Below are positions 8,877 through 16,755 of a stretch of 64,000 nt of DNA, piece by piece. The first letter of the stretch is position 1. The number at the start of each line of letters is the position of its first letter. Location of the stretch: positions 4,237,738-4,301,737 of the forward strand of contig NZ_LR593886.1 of the NCBI RefSeq assembly GCF_901538265.1. Direction: 5' to 3'. A program made the position numbers and the translations under genes. The DNA comes from Gemmata massiliana. GTDB lineage: Bacteria > Planctomycetota > Planctomycetia > Gemmatales > Gemmataceae. The notes beneath the pieces are model-generated. The model had not been told where the DNA came from and searched no databases. It was given only the letters and a program-made list of their open reading frames with translations.

Positions 8877-9695
8877 CTACAGCACACATTTATGCCGTTG
8901 CTTCTTGTGGGACTTGGCGGCCTGAGCGTTTCGCCGCTGGTGGTATCGGATGACGTCGCTGGTGTGCCGCACCTTCGCACCGACCTTCTCCCGCACGCGG
9001 AAATGCGCGGGCACTTCGGCCACGAACCGCTGGCTCACCACGTTCAGGAATCTCAGGAACGGGACCGCGGCCCCGTACCCCGCGTCGAAAACCAGCCAGT
9101 CGAACGAGAATCCGTTGCCGCTCAACCGGAGCCACGGGTCCACGGCCACGCGCCACTTGGTTCGGTGCCCGACGTCCTCGGGGATGCCTGCGGCTTGACA
9201 CCGATCCCGATCCGCAGCCCACGACTCGGGTACGAACAGGTCGGCGTCGAGCAGGGCCTGGAACGTGCCCTTGGTGACCCCGATGTGGACCGTCACGATC
9301 CCGTTCTCGACCTTACCCACGCACCCCAGGTACTGGCGCGGCACGCCCGGCGTGTGGTCGCCCCACGTGCGGCAACTGGTCTCGTCGATGACCCCGACCG
9401 TGCCCAGGGGATCGCTCGGGAGACCCGCAACCACCGCGCCGAGGTGCTTCTGGAGGGTGTCCCGGGCGGAGTCGTGGTCCCACCGGGCCGTGACCAGGAA
9501 CTCCTGGAGCGCTCGTACCGCGGTCCCGGCTTCGAGCACGATGGGCTCGATGCTCTTGCGTGGCAGGTCCGACACCAACCCGCGGCAATAGGTGTCGAAG
9601 TGCGCGGCCGTCCGGTCCTGGCCGAAGCTACCACGGAACCGCCGCAGGTACGACGCGAACGCCGGTCCGAGGGCCGTGATTTCTTACTCCGTCAT
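8877..9695 (-). pseudogene. IS701-like transposase remnant with early stop and 3' truncation
   Basis: The reading frame from ATG 9695 reads M-T-E and then TAA at codon 4, followed by uninterrupted transposase sequence (EITALGPAFASYLRRFRG... LVSDLPRKSIEPIVLEAGT). The catalytic-region block IDETSCRTWGDHTPGVPRQY and LVFDAGYGAAVPFLRFL are typical of IS701-group DDE transposases. The frame ends at 8877 after about 270 codons, well short of the usual 400 or more, and its last 15 residues look foreign. A nonsense codon plus loss of the 3' third make this element dead. Confidence 0.75.
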
Positions 9696-9881
9696 CGGTA
9701 ACCCTCCCGATGACTCAACTTATGGAGCGCAGGAATACCCGCGCTGTACTGTTAAGAGAGCTGGCCAATCACCTTGCCGAAGGTATGGTTAAGCCTATGA
9801 ATGCAATTCAGGCTGCCACCCGCCTTTTTACATAAATTAGGTCGGCGGGATGTTGGCATATAATCTCTCTTTGATTTGTGT

Positions 9882-10166
9882 TTATTCTTTTCCCTCTACT
9901 CTGATCTCTGTCCACGCAGGCGCCAGCACGCCCTCGACGAAAGTTCCCGCGTGGTCGATCACCCGACGTCTGCCGGCCACGGTCACGCGGGTTCCTTCAA
10001 GGTCGTAGTGGTGCCCGTTGAGGTGGGCGACGCGCTCGATCTCGTCGGGGAGGTCGAACGCCCCGACGATGGTGCGGCCCGGCGACTGGTCGATGGGCTT
10101 GGCCGCGAACAGGGTGGCGGTGACCACTCGCCCTTTCAGTAAGCGGGCACGCTCAACCGAGATCAC
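9882..10166 (-). CDS. hypothetical small protein
   Basis: A 94-residue protein from GTG 10166. Codon use is strongly like the host (GC-ending codons throughout), the composition is mixed and the pattern is beta-rich (ARLLKGRVVTATLFAAKPID, GRTIVGAFDLPDEIERVAHL, TRVTVAGRRRVIDHAGTFV). No motif is recognised. The start is uncertain because no strong ribosome site is visible. It lies alone downstream of the dead IS701-like gene and may itself be part of a mobile segment. Confidence 0.45.
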   Translation of the reverse strand: MISVERARLLKGRVVTATLFAAKPIDQSPGRTIVGAFDLPDEIERVAHLNGHHYDLEGTRVTVAGRRRVIDHAGTFVEGVLAPAWTEIRVEGKE

Positions 10167-10305
10167 TTAGTTCATCTCGTGGCTACTCATTATTAGCCTT
10201 GACGATGTGAGGGTGGCTCTTTAAAGTTCATTTCGTTCGCGGGTGAAATCCCCGGTTTGACCGCCTTAAATGGCGTGCTTGGCCTGACTTGACCAAGGAG
10301 AACTC

Positions 10306-10800
10306 GTGCCAAAAGTAAACACATCCCCAAGCGGGACGGGTGGGAGTACGTCCCAACCTGCTGCCAAATCATCAGTTCACGAACAAGCAATCATTGCGAA
10401 GTTATCCGCTCGTTACAGGGAACTCACGTCTCTGTGGGAGACTGCGGAGGAGAAACTCCGTAAATTCCGTATCCCCAACGACGTATACATCTGTTACGCC
10501 ATAGAGGACGAGCATTACCCCGATCGTCCTGATCAACGCACCGGAGCACAGTTGCGTTCGTACTTGGGCTTCGTGAGGTTCTCAAACGGTTGGCGGATTT
10601 GCACCTGTACCAACCACGACAACCACCCCCTCGGGGATTTTGAGTGGAAGCCAGTGGTGGACAGCCGGCTCGACATCCGGCTCGCGATGATCCCTCACCT
10701 CAACGAGCTTCGTGAAGCGGTCGTCAAGTCCGCTGAGGAGTGCTTGCCCAAGCTCGACGAAGCTCTCAATATGCTGCGCGACAATCTGGAGAACTGGTAG
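10306..10800 (+). CDS. hypothetical protein
   Basis: A 164-residue protein starting at GTG 10306, placed by GGAG with five bases of spacing. A Ser/Thr/Gly-rich N-terminus of about 22 residues is followed by a helix (ELTSLWETAEEKLRKF) and a compact domain with a CTCTNHDNH stretch near residue 104. It ends in a long amphipathic helix (LREAVVKSAEECLPKLDEAL). It is cytoplasmic by prediction and the family is not recognised. The Cys-His stretch may bind metal. It is on the same strand as the hypothetical gene at 10897, about 100 bases upstream of it. Confidence 0.6.
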   Translation: MPKVNTSPSGTGGSTSQPAAKSSVHEQAIIAKLSARYRELTSLWETAEEKLRKFRIPNDVYICYAIEDEHYPDRPDQRTGAQLRSYLGFVRFSNGWRICTCTNHDNHPLGDFEWKPVVDSRLDIRLAMIPHLNELREAVVKSAEECLPKLDEALNMLRDNLENW

Positions 10801-10896
10801 TGGCTCTTTCCGGAGAGCCGCATTCGTTGCCTTTTTTGTGCTGCGCCAGTTCCGGTTAACCGCGCTTGCGTGGCCCACTTCATACGGGGGTTAATC

Positions 10897-11232
10897 GTGG
10901 AAGCGATGATCGAATTCGTGGGTGGTGGACCCTACGACGGAAAAGTGATGTCCACCGACTCATCGGACCGCGCGGAGGTAAGCCAGGTCCGGCGGAGCGC
11001 TCAACTCATCGGGGCGGGGCTGGCAATCGCCGAGCGGCAAGAGAGTACCCCGGGAAATCTCCTAACGTTTCGTTACCCGTCAGCTGCGGTCGCCGAGCAA
11101 GCCAAGACGGAGCAGTGGAGTGAGGCGAAAATCAAGGCGCTGATGCCTTATTACGAGTACGAAGTTCGAGAATATGTGGAACGTGATGGGCTTGTACTAA
11201 TCAAAGCACGCTATAAAGGAGTAGCTCGGTAG
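10897..11232 (+). CDS. hypothetical protein
   Basis: A 111-residue protein from GTG 10897, chosen because CGGGGG lies six bases upstream; an alternative GTG is at 10870. The N-terminal AMIEFVGGGPYDGKVM resembles a short family of small proteins seen in planctomycetes and phages with a (F/V)xGGPxDG start, though I cannot name it. The C-terminal half (ALMPYYEYEVREYVERDGLVLIKARYKG) is beta-rich. A strong hairpin at 11381-11411 lies about 150 bases downstream and could end the transcript. Confidence 0.6.
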   Translation: MEAMIEFVGGGPYDGKVMSTDSSDRAEVSQVRRSAQLIGAGLAIAERQESTPGNLLTFRYPSAAVAEQAKTEQWSEAKIKALMPYYEYEVREYVERDGLVLIKARYKGVAR

Positions 11233-11369
11233 CTTAGACTCTTTTGCTTGAGCTCCAACATTCGGGGAAGTAATTTGCTGCTGGTAATCCGTGCGTCCTG
11301 ACGGTGGGCTTCGAGTGGTGCGATCGCGTCGGGACCAAAGTACCCCCGCAGAACTTCACTCACGATAAC
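11211..11369 (-). pseudogene. truncated copy of a helix-turn-helix-like C-terminal region
   Basis: The minus-strand frame ending at 11211 reads IAPLEAHRQDARITSSKLLP and MLELKQKSLSYR before an abrupt ATPL stop. It matches, residue by residue, the better-preserved copy at 11769-12203 (IAPLEARRADRRCTTSLRLP, MLALRQKGHSYS), but lacks the following helix-turn-helix. The last bases overlap the end of the plus-strand gene at 10897-11232. It is a remnant; the parent gene family is not recognised. Confidence 0.5.
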
Positions 11370-11380
11370 CAAAGAAATGA

Positions 11381-11411
11381 GAACCCCACCCCGCTGCCTG
11401 GGGTGGGGTTC
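11381..11411 (+). terminator. strong hairpin, likely terminator
   Basis: GAACCCCACCCC and GGGGTGGGGTTC form a perfect 12-bp stem with a seven-base loop. No long T-run follows on either strand, so termination may be Rho-assisted or bidirectional. It lies downstream of the plus-strand gene ending at 11232. Confidence 0.6.
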
Positions 11412-11768
11412 TGTGCTCCACTTCATCGAATCAGTGGGTACACTTCGTCGGACACGTACGACACGTTAACGGTAACCGCAAGAAACGGCAGCCGGACAAC
11501 CGCCCGCAAAGTGAAGCTTGTACCCACCCTTACGAAGCGGCCGAACACGCGGAGAACCATCTCTGGCACCTCACGGAGACACTCAAGATTGCGGCAGTGG
11601 CCCAAGTGACCACTACCGGACCATGAGCCGGGGGAACCCGGGCGAGCCGGTTCTATCACCCCGATGCTCCGCTGATCCATGACCCGTGAGGCAGTTGTCG
11701 CACCCGTTTCATTATTCGCGAAGGGGTGCCCGTAATTCACAGAATTTCCAAAGCCGGGCGATTTTTCT

Positions 11769-12203
11769 TCAGGGGTTGGGCTTAATCGCGCGTCCGGAAG
11801 ACTTCACGTTCCGCCGAAGGACGTGTTCAACTTGCCGCTTGCTCAGCTGGAGTTCTTTGCCGATCCTGGAGTACGAGTGCCCCTTCTGCCGCAACGCGAG
11901 CATCTCCGGGAGTCGCAAACTTGTCGTACACCTGCGATCAGCCCGACGGGCTTCGAGTGGGGCAATTTGCTCCGCCTCGTAGCGGACGCGGAGGAGGGCG
12001 GCACACAAACCTTCACTCGCGAAAGCTGGCGCCGGAGAGAATGAGCCGGAATGCGGGTACCAGAGCACCGACGGCGCGGCGAACTGGAGGCACAGACCGC
12101 GACCCTGACCGAGTTGGAGGTGCGACTCAGCGGCGAGGCCGATCGCCTCGACCGGGTAGCCGGCCTCGTGTTTCGCCCAAACCGCGAGCGGGCGAGCAGG
12201 CTT
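11769..12203 (-). pseudogene. 3' remnant of a gene encoding a helix-turn-helix-like C-terminus
   Basis: An open frame of 144 codons from just after a TAG at 12204-12206 down to the stop at 11769. It starts in mid-protein (RPLAVWAKHEAGYPVEAIGL), has PSVLWYPHSGSFSPAPAFAS in the middle, and ends with IAPLEARRADRRCTTSLRLP plus a helix-turn-helix-like YSRIGKELQLSKRQVEHVLR and a basic tail. The last part resembles the DNA-binding end of a recombinase or sigma-4-like domain, but I cannot name the family. No start codon or ribosome site fits, so the 5' part has been lost. A shorter copy lies at 11211-11369. The 330 bases between the two copies hold no clear gene. Confidence 0.5.
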
Positions 12204-12218
12204 CTACCAAATAAATCC

Positions 12219-12247
12219 TTGACAAGGGGCTATCAACGGTAGACAAT
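12219..12247 (+). promoter_or_regulatory. sigma70-like promoter for the 62-residue protein gene
   Basis: TTGACA (12219-12224), a 17-base spacer and GACAAT (12242-12247). The -35 box is perfect and the -10 box matches TATAAT at four of six positions. It lies 80 bases upstream of the ATG at 12328, just at the edge of the decayed gene to the left. Confidence 0.55.
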
Positions 12248-12327
12248 CAACGCTTGAAGTACCCCGTAATAACAAGCGTCAGATTAACAGATGCTTGCGA
12301 GTTACTTCTTACTGGTGGAGAAAGTCG

Positions 12328-12516
12328 ATGGCTGACAAGACACAGGACGACATGATCAAGTCCCTCGCGGCTCTTGTGAAGGCGTCCCCGAAGGGCGGGG
12401 TGCAGATGTCCAGTAGCGGGGAGGGTATTCAGGTCACACTGACGCTGAAGAAGACCGACGCAACGAAGGAAATCCTCCGTCAAGTGGCCAACGCGGTAAT
12501 CGAGCACAACGTGTAG
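12328..12516 (+). CDS. small hypothetical protein
   Basis: A 62-residue protein from ATG 12328 with GGAG eight bases upstream and a good promoter at 12219-12247. The sequence has an amphipathic helix (DDMIKSLAALVKAS), a short glycine/serine turn, a beta pair (EGIQVTLTLKK) and a closing helix (ATKEILRQVANAVIEH). It has no signal peptide, membrane segment or cysteine. The family is not recognised. The compact alpha-beta-beta-alpha pattern could be a small regulator or a mobile-element accessory protein. It is the last plus-strand gene before the 13-17 kb cluster. Confidence 0.6.
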   Translation: MADKTQDDMIKSLAALVKASPKGGVQMSSSGEGIQVTLTLKKTDATKEILRQVANAVIEHNV

Positions 12517-13090
12517 AAGCCTGTAGCAGAAGATAGAGCCTCGGGAGGACGTCCCGGCGACTACTCGGGGGCCGGGCGTACCGCTCCGGGGCACGAGGCT
12601 GACCTCCGCCGACTCAGCATTCGGCCCCGGTTCACTCACCTTGGCGTGTGCAATGGGAGGGGTTGGGGCGGTAGAGATGATCTGCTTAACCACTTGCCGC
12701 TGCCGTCCACTAGAACCGCCGATTCAAGGTGCGGCGGAACGATGTTTATTAAGCACTTTTACCCTGGCCTGCGTCAACGTGTACTGGCATAGCCCTACCG
12801 GAGTATTTCATTAGGGTCCCTGAGAAGCGCTGGCCTCGACTTGTGCGGATTTCGAGCGACGGGCTGTGTTCCTGCGAAAACAAGGGAATTTCGCACGTTT
12901 GCGAGTCTGCCAGCCAACCTGGGGTCTCTCCCTCCCTGGTAATAAGTTATTCCAGGGGAGCCCAGCATACCAAACCTCTGAAAATTGGCACAAGTCGAGC
13001 TGACACAACCCTCAAGAAAGCCTTGAAAACCGGCGCCTGAAGAGATTGTATCAACACCTCTAAGGGCGAAGTTGTAGAGGTAAAAATTAG
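12517..13090. other. 574-base intergenic region with a structured segment
   Basis: No gene seen. Bases 12537-12600 are bounded by AGCCTCG and CGAGGCT, which pair; between them are GGACGTCC and CCGG...CCGG elements that could fold into a branched structure. A weaker hairpin CCGCC/GGCGG lies near 12717-12740. GC content falls towards the right, matching the low-GC ligase gene that follows. This region should hold the promoter of the four-gene cluster, but no strong promoter was found. Confidence 0.4.
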
Positions 13091-14416
13091 ATGCTACAGC
13101 AGCTATCACATCTCCGCGAAACGCTCAATCGTGCAGCACAGGGGTCAAAGTACTATGCAAGGGTGCTGGCCGGATGCGATTTGAACTTACAATCGATAGA
13201 CGAGATGAGGCAGCTGCCAATCTTAACAAGATCACTCTTGATGATTCATGGCCTGGAAATGCTGATTACAGGGGCGGTGCCAGAGTACATTCGGAACACA
13301 TCTGGGACAACATATGGAGGCGCGTCCGAGCCGCCGCTTGTACGGTTTATAAGCGAAGAGGAGCGGAGAGCTTGGCTACGGCTACACGAAGTGATGATGC
13401 AGGGGGTGAAAGGGCCTCTGCCTCTTGCCGCTCGACTTCTCAGTCTCGATCATGGGCTAGATATGCCAGGTGCGATGCCAGGCTTCTTTCCTCTTCCTCT
13501 CGAAAAGGCTGCACATTTTCGACAAATTGTACATTTGCTGAGTTCAAGCTATTCATTTGCCGGATACAGCGAGCGAATCCAACTACTTATTGGAAGCGTG
13601 ACGCTATTAAAATCATTGACAATTATGTGCTTAGAGCACGGGGTTAATGCATCAGCGTTTGGAGTTAAACTGATTAAGGCACATAGCCAGCAGTTGACTC
13701 CTCGCTGGCGAGGGTTGTTAGAATCGTATTGGGAGGCGGAAGTGGAAGAGGTATATGGCCTTTCGGAAGTGCCTGGGCTGTATGCGAGAAGGTGCGATTC
13801 TTGTTCGCTCTACCATTTTACACCACTAGCAGCGGCCGAGATTCTAGATCCAATTTCGGGAAAGCCTGTGACAAGTGGAGTGGGTAAGATCATAGCGACT
13901 GGACTGTACCCACTGGTCAGCATTCAGCCCATCATCCGATACGACACTGAGGACATTATCGAAGTATCAAAAGACGTATGTGAATCTGCTGGCGCCCGCG
14001 GGTTTGAGTTCTTAGGCCGTCAGAAGCATGTGATTCTGCATCCGACAGCAACCCCCTGCGTCTCGTTACTGACGCCACGGATGTTGAACCATATACTCGA
14101 CGATTACCCAGATATAGGCATTGTTCCGAATGACAGGGCCAAGCATCTGCCAATCCGCGCCGGGTTTGGTTATCAGAAATACGGCCTTTCGATGACTCGC
14201 AATGATATTTCAGATAGCGTGGCAATTGATCTCAATATTGAGTTGTGTTGGTCGCCACTTCAGTACCCTCGTGCCGCGCAGGAGTTGAAGGCGGCGATTA
14301 CACAACGGATTCTTACAATATCGCCTCCACTCGCCAAATCAATTGAAAACAAATTGATTTCTTTTAACATTTGTTTTCACGAGCCTGGGTCGACGCAATT
14401 GATTTCTGGCAAATAA
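13091..14416 (+). CDS. PaaK-like adenylate-forming ligase, low GC
   Basis: A 441-residue protein of the phenylacetate-CoA-ligase/F390-synthetase-like branch of the adenylate-forming superfamily, which activates a carboxylate with ATP. Visible motifs are the phosphate-binding NTSGTT at residues 69-74, the adenine/aryl motif EEVYGLSE at 219-226, the RYDTEDI segment at 283-289 that stands for Y-x-T-G-D, and the hinge FLGRQKHVI at 307-315. The P-loop lacks its usual final glycine run (GTTYGG). Codon use is markedly more AT-rich than all neighbours, suggesting recent transfer. GAGG lies about 13 bases before the ATG. It is the first gene of the four-gene cluster; the substrate is unknown. Confidence 0.75.
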   Translation: MLQQLSHLRETLNRAAQGSKYYARVLAGCDLNLQSIDEMRQLPILTRSLLMIHGLEMLITGAVPEYIRNTSGTTYGGASEPPLVRFISEEERRAWLRLHEVMMQGVKGPLPLAARLLSLDHGLDMPGAMPGFFPLPLEKAAHFRQIVHLLSSSYSFAGYSERIQLLIGSVTLLKSLTIMCLEHGVNASAFGVKLIKAHSQQLTPRWRGLLESYWEAEVEEVYGLSEVPGLYARRCDSCSLYHFTPLAAAEILDPISGKPVTSGVGKIIATGLYPLVSIQPIIRYDTEDIIEVSKDVCESAGARGFEFLGRQKHVILHPTATPCVSLLTPRMLNHILDDYPDIGIVPNDRAKHLPIRAGFGYQKYGLSMTRNDISDSVAIDLNIELCWSPLQYPRAAQELKAAITQRILTISPPLAKSIENKLISFNICFHEPGSTQLISGK

Positions 14417-14501
14417 CTCAAATATCAATATTGTCATAGTGCCTAGCCGATTCGGGACTGGCTGAAAATCCTCTCACTTCTCTCAAACTCGGAGGCGCGT
14501 T

Positions 14502-15677
14502 ATGCCGCCCAACTCGAAGGAACACGTGAGGTTCAACTACCTGAAAAAGTTGTTCCGAACCGAGATTCGCTCCGACCTCAATGCGTTCGCTCGAGGCGAG
14601 TTGAAGGGACCACTCCTGATCGAGTTCGACCCGACCACCGCCTGCAACTACTCCTGCCCGGAGTGCATCAGCGCAGGCCTACTCAACAAGGAGCGGATCC
14701 CGACCGAGCGGATCGTGTCCCTAATACGGGAATTTGCTCGGGCAGGGGTGAAGGGGATTATCTTCATCGGTGGCGGCGAACCGCTAGCCCATAAATGCAT
14801 GCCCGACCCGATTCGGCAGTCGCATGAGTTGGGCATTGCTGTCGGTCTTACGACCAACGGTAGTCTTATCGGGCGTCACCTCGATGTGCTCGCCGAGTGC
14901 GTCTCCTGGACTCGGGTGTCGATGGACGCCGCTACCGAGACGACTTACCTCACCTTCCGTCCGAACAAGATTAAGGACTCTTTCGCCAAGGTGGTCAAGA
15001 ACATAGAAGATCTCGCCAAGCGCAAGCGCGGCTCGCTCGGGTATAGCTTCCTGGTTATGCAGCGGCAGCATCCGCCCGTCACAGTTGACGGACTGGGGCT
15101 ACCGTGTCGAAGGGAAAGCATCACTAACGCCCATGAGATCTACCAGGCCGCCCGGCTCGCCAAAGAGATTGGGTGCGATTACTTCGAGTTCAAACCTATG
15201 GTCGATTCGGCCCACTACCTGCTAACGTTCAGCCCCGAACTTCGCGCCCTTATCGACGAGCAGCATCGGCGGTGCCTCGAACTACAAGACGATGGGTTCG
15301 AGATCATCGCCCCAAAATCCATCGAGTATCTACATCGCACTGACAACCCGGTCCAGCCGAAGACTTATGCAACCTGCCCGACGATGGAACTCCGTACCCT
15401 CGTCACCCCGTCCGGCATCTACCCCTGTCCGTACCACCGCGGCCGGGGGGACAAACGGCTTGGCACAGTTGACGACAGCCCTTTCGACGAGTTTTGGGAG
15501 AGCGACGCCCGCAAGACGGCCATGACCCTGATCGATCCGCGGCGGGACTGCGGCTTCTACTGCATCCGCCACGACAATAACTTGGTCCTGGGGGCAATCC
15601 GTGATCTCCACCGGCTGAACATCCCACTTCTTGACCACATCGAGGAAACAGAGGGCATCGACGACCCGTTCTTCTAG
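14502..15677 (+). CDS. radical SAM/SPASM domain protein
   Basis: A 391-residue radical SAM enzyme. The Fe-S cluster motif is C-x3-C-x2-C at Cys48, Cys52 and Cys55 (TACNYSCPEC). The SAM-binding GGGEPL follows about residue 90, with the usual strands LTTNGSLI and VSMDAAT. The C-terminal SPASM-like part has cysteines at CPTMELRTLVTPSGIYPCPY and CGFYC, enough for an auxiliary cluster. SPASM enzymes often modify peptides or act in cofactor synthesis. GGAG precedes ATG 14502. Intermediate GC separates it from the low-GC ligase 85 bases upstream; the GHMP kinase follows 60 bases downstream. The substrate cannot be told. Confidence 0.88.
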   Translation: MPPNSKEHVRFNYLKKLFRTEIRSDLNAFARGELKGPLLIEFDPTTACNYSCPECISAGLLNKERIPTERIVSLIREFARAGVKGIIFIGGGEPLAHKCMPDPIRQSHELGIAVGLTTNGSLIGRHLDVLAECVSWTRVSMDAATETTYLTFRPNKIKDSFAKVVKNIEDLAKRKRGSLGYSFLVMQRQHPPVTVDGLGLPCRRESITNAHEIYQAARLAKEIGCDYFEFKPMVDSAHYLLTFSPELRALIDEQHRRCLELQDDGFEIIAPKSIEYLHRTDNPVQPKTYATCPTMELRTLVTPSGIYPCPYHRGRGDKRLGTVDDSPFDEFWESDARKTAMTLIDPRRDCGFYCIRHDNNLVLGAIRDLHRLNIPLLDHIEETEGIDDPFF

Positions 15678-15737
15678 CCCTCGCCCGAGCGGTTCGCACT
15701 TCCCATCACCGCAACCCCGCGACCGGAGCCGAGTAGC

Positions 15738-16739
15738 GTGCCGACCGTCACCCGCGCCTACGTGCCCGCACGAATCTGCCTGGCTGGGGAGAACGTTGAC
15801 TGGCTTGCTGGACCGGTAATGACCGTCGCCCTGGCAGACCTCCGCACTGAGGTCGCGGTGAGCGCCGGGCCGGACGACTGGGTAGATGTCCGCTATGAAT
15901 CGCCAATCCCTGGCAGAGTCCAGTTTCCTCTCGACGCAGAGAATTCGCAGGTCGCTGCTTGCAGCGATTATATTGAGGCGGTCGTCCGGACCGTCGCCGC
16001 CGTTGGATCCAAATTGTCCGGACTTCGTGTGACAATCACCTCCACCGTGCCAGTCACCGGCGGGTTAGCGTCGTCTGCTGCGCTCTGCGTGGCGGGGGTA
16101 GCGGCCCTCGCCAGACACAGCGGGCTGTCCCTCTCGCCGGGAGATGTGGCCGCCCTCGCCTACTCGGCGGAGCGAACCGGGATGGGGATAGAGTGCGGGC
16201 AGATGGATCAGTACGCCGTGGCAGTCGGCGGTCTGCTGAGCCTCGGGTGTTCGACCACTCCGCCTGCCATCAATCGCCTCCCGACTGGGGACGACATCCG
16301 ATTCGTCGTCGGCACGACGGGATCCTTTGCACCATTTTCTGGTGTTGTCAGTGGCCTCAAACTGCGCTGGCAGGAAGCCGAGCCGGGGTTAATCCGCTAC
16401 GTCGCGCGTACCGTGCAGGCTATCCATCGCACCATACCGTTGCTCGACGCCAGAGTTCGGACCCCACAGGTACTCGGGGAACTGGTCAACGAGTGCCAAG
16501 ATTCGATAGAACGCGACAAGGGTGTGAAGAACCAGACCCTCGAACGACTCATCGCCGCCGCCAAGGCTGCCGGGGCATACGGGGCGAAATCGACCGGCGC
16601 ACGGGAGACGGGCGGGAGCATGTTCGCTGTCACCGACACAGCCCAAGTGGAGGCGATCGTGCAGGCGATCAAGGCAGTCGGTGGGATCGCCATTGCGTCG
16701 GCCCCGGACCTGGACGGAATAGTCTATGATACCGCGTGA
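15738..16739 (+). CDS. GHMP-superfamily small-molecule kinase
   Basis: A 333-residue kinase of the GHMP (galactokinase/homoserine/mevalonate/phosphomevalonate) superfamily, starting at GTG 15738. The N-terminus carries the substrate motif ARICLAGENVDWLAG, similar to the galactokinase GRVNLIGEH type. The ATP-binding PVTGGLASSAAL lies at residues 105-116, and the C-terminal glycine motif appears as STGARETGGSMFAV, with ARETGG where G-x-G-x-GG is usual. GIECGQMDQYAVAVGG near 155 matches the sugar-kinase active-site helix. A sugar is therefore the likely substrate, but this is inference. Its last codons overlap a possible upstream start of the following 2H phosphoesterase gene, which implies a shared transcript. 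Confidence 0.85.
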   Translation: MPTVTRAYVPARICLAGENVDWLAGPVMTVALADLRTEVAVSAGPDDWVDVRYESPIPGRVQFPLDAENSQVAACSDYIEAVVRTVAAVGSKLSGLRVTITSTVPVTGGLASSAALCVAGVAALARHSGLSLSPGDVAALAYSAERTGMGIECGQMDQYAVAVGGLLSLGCSTTPPAINRLPTGDDIRFVVGTTGSFAPFSGVVSGLKLRWQEAEPGLIRYVARTVQAIHRTIPLLDARVRTPQVLGELVNECQDSIERDKGVKNQTLERLIAAAKAAGAYGAKSTGARETGGSMFAVTDTAQVEAIVQAIKAVGGIAIASAPDLDGIVYDTA

Positions 16740-16755
16740 CCGTGAGGTTCTCACT

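Noticed and set aside
13174..13647. 157-codon second plus-strand frame inside the PaaK-like gene
   Set aside because: Out of frame with clear adenylate-forming motifs and rich in Ser/Arg, as expected for a shadow.
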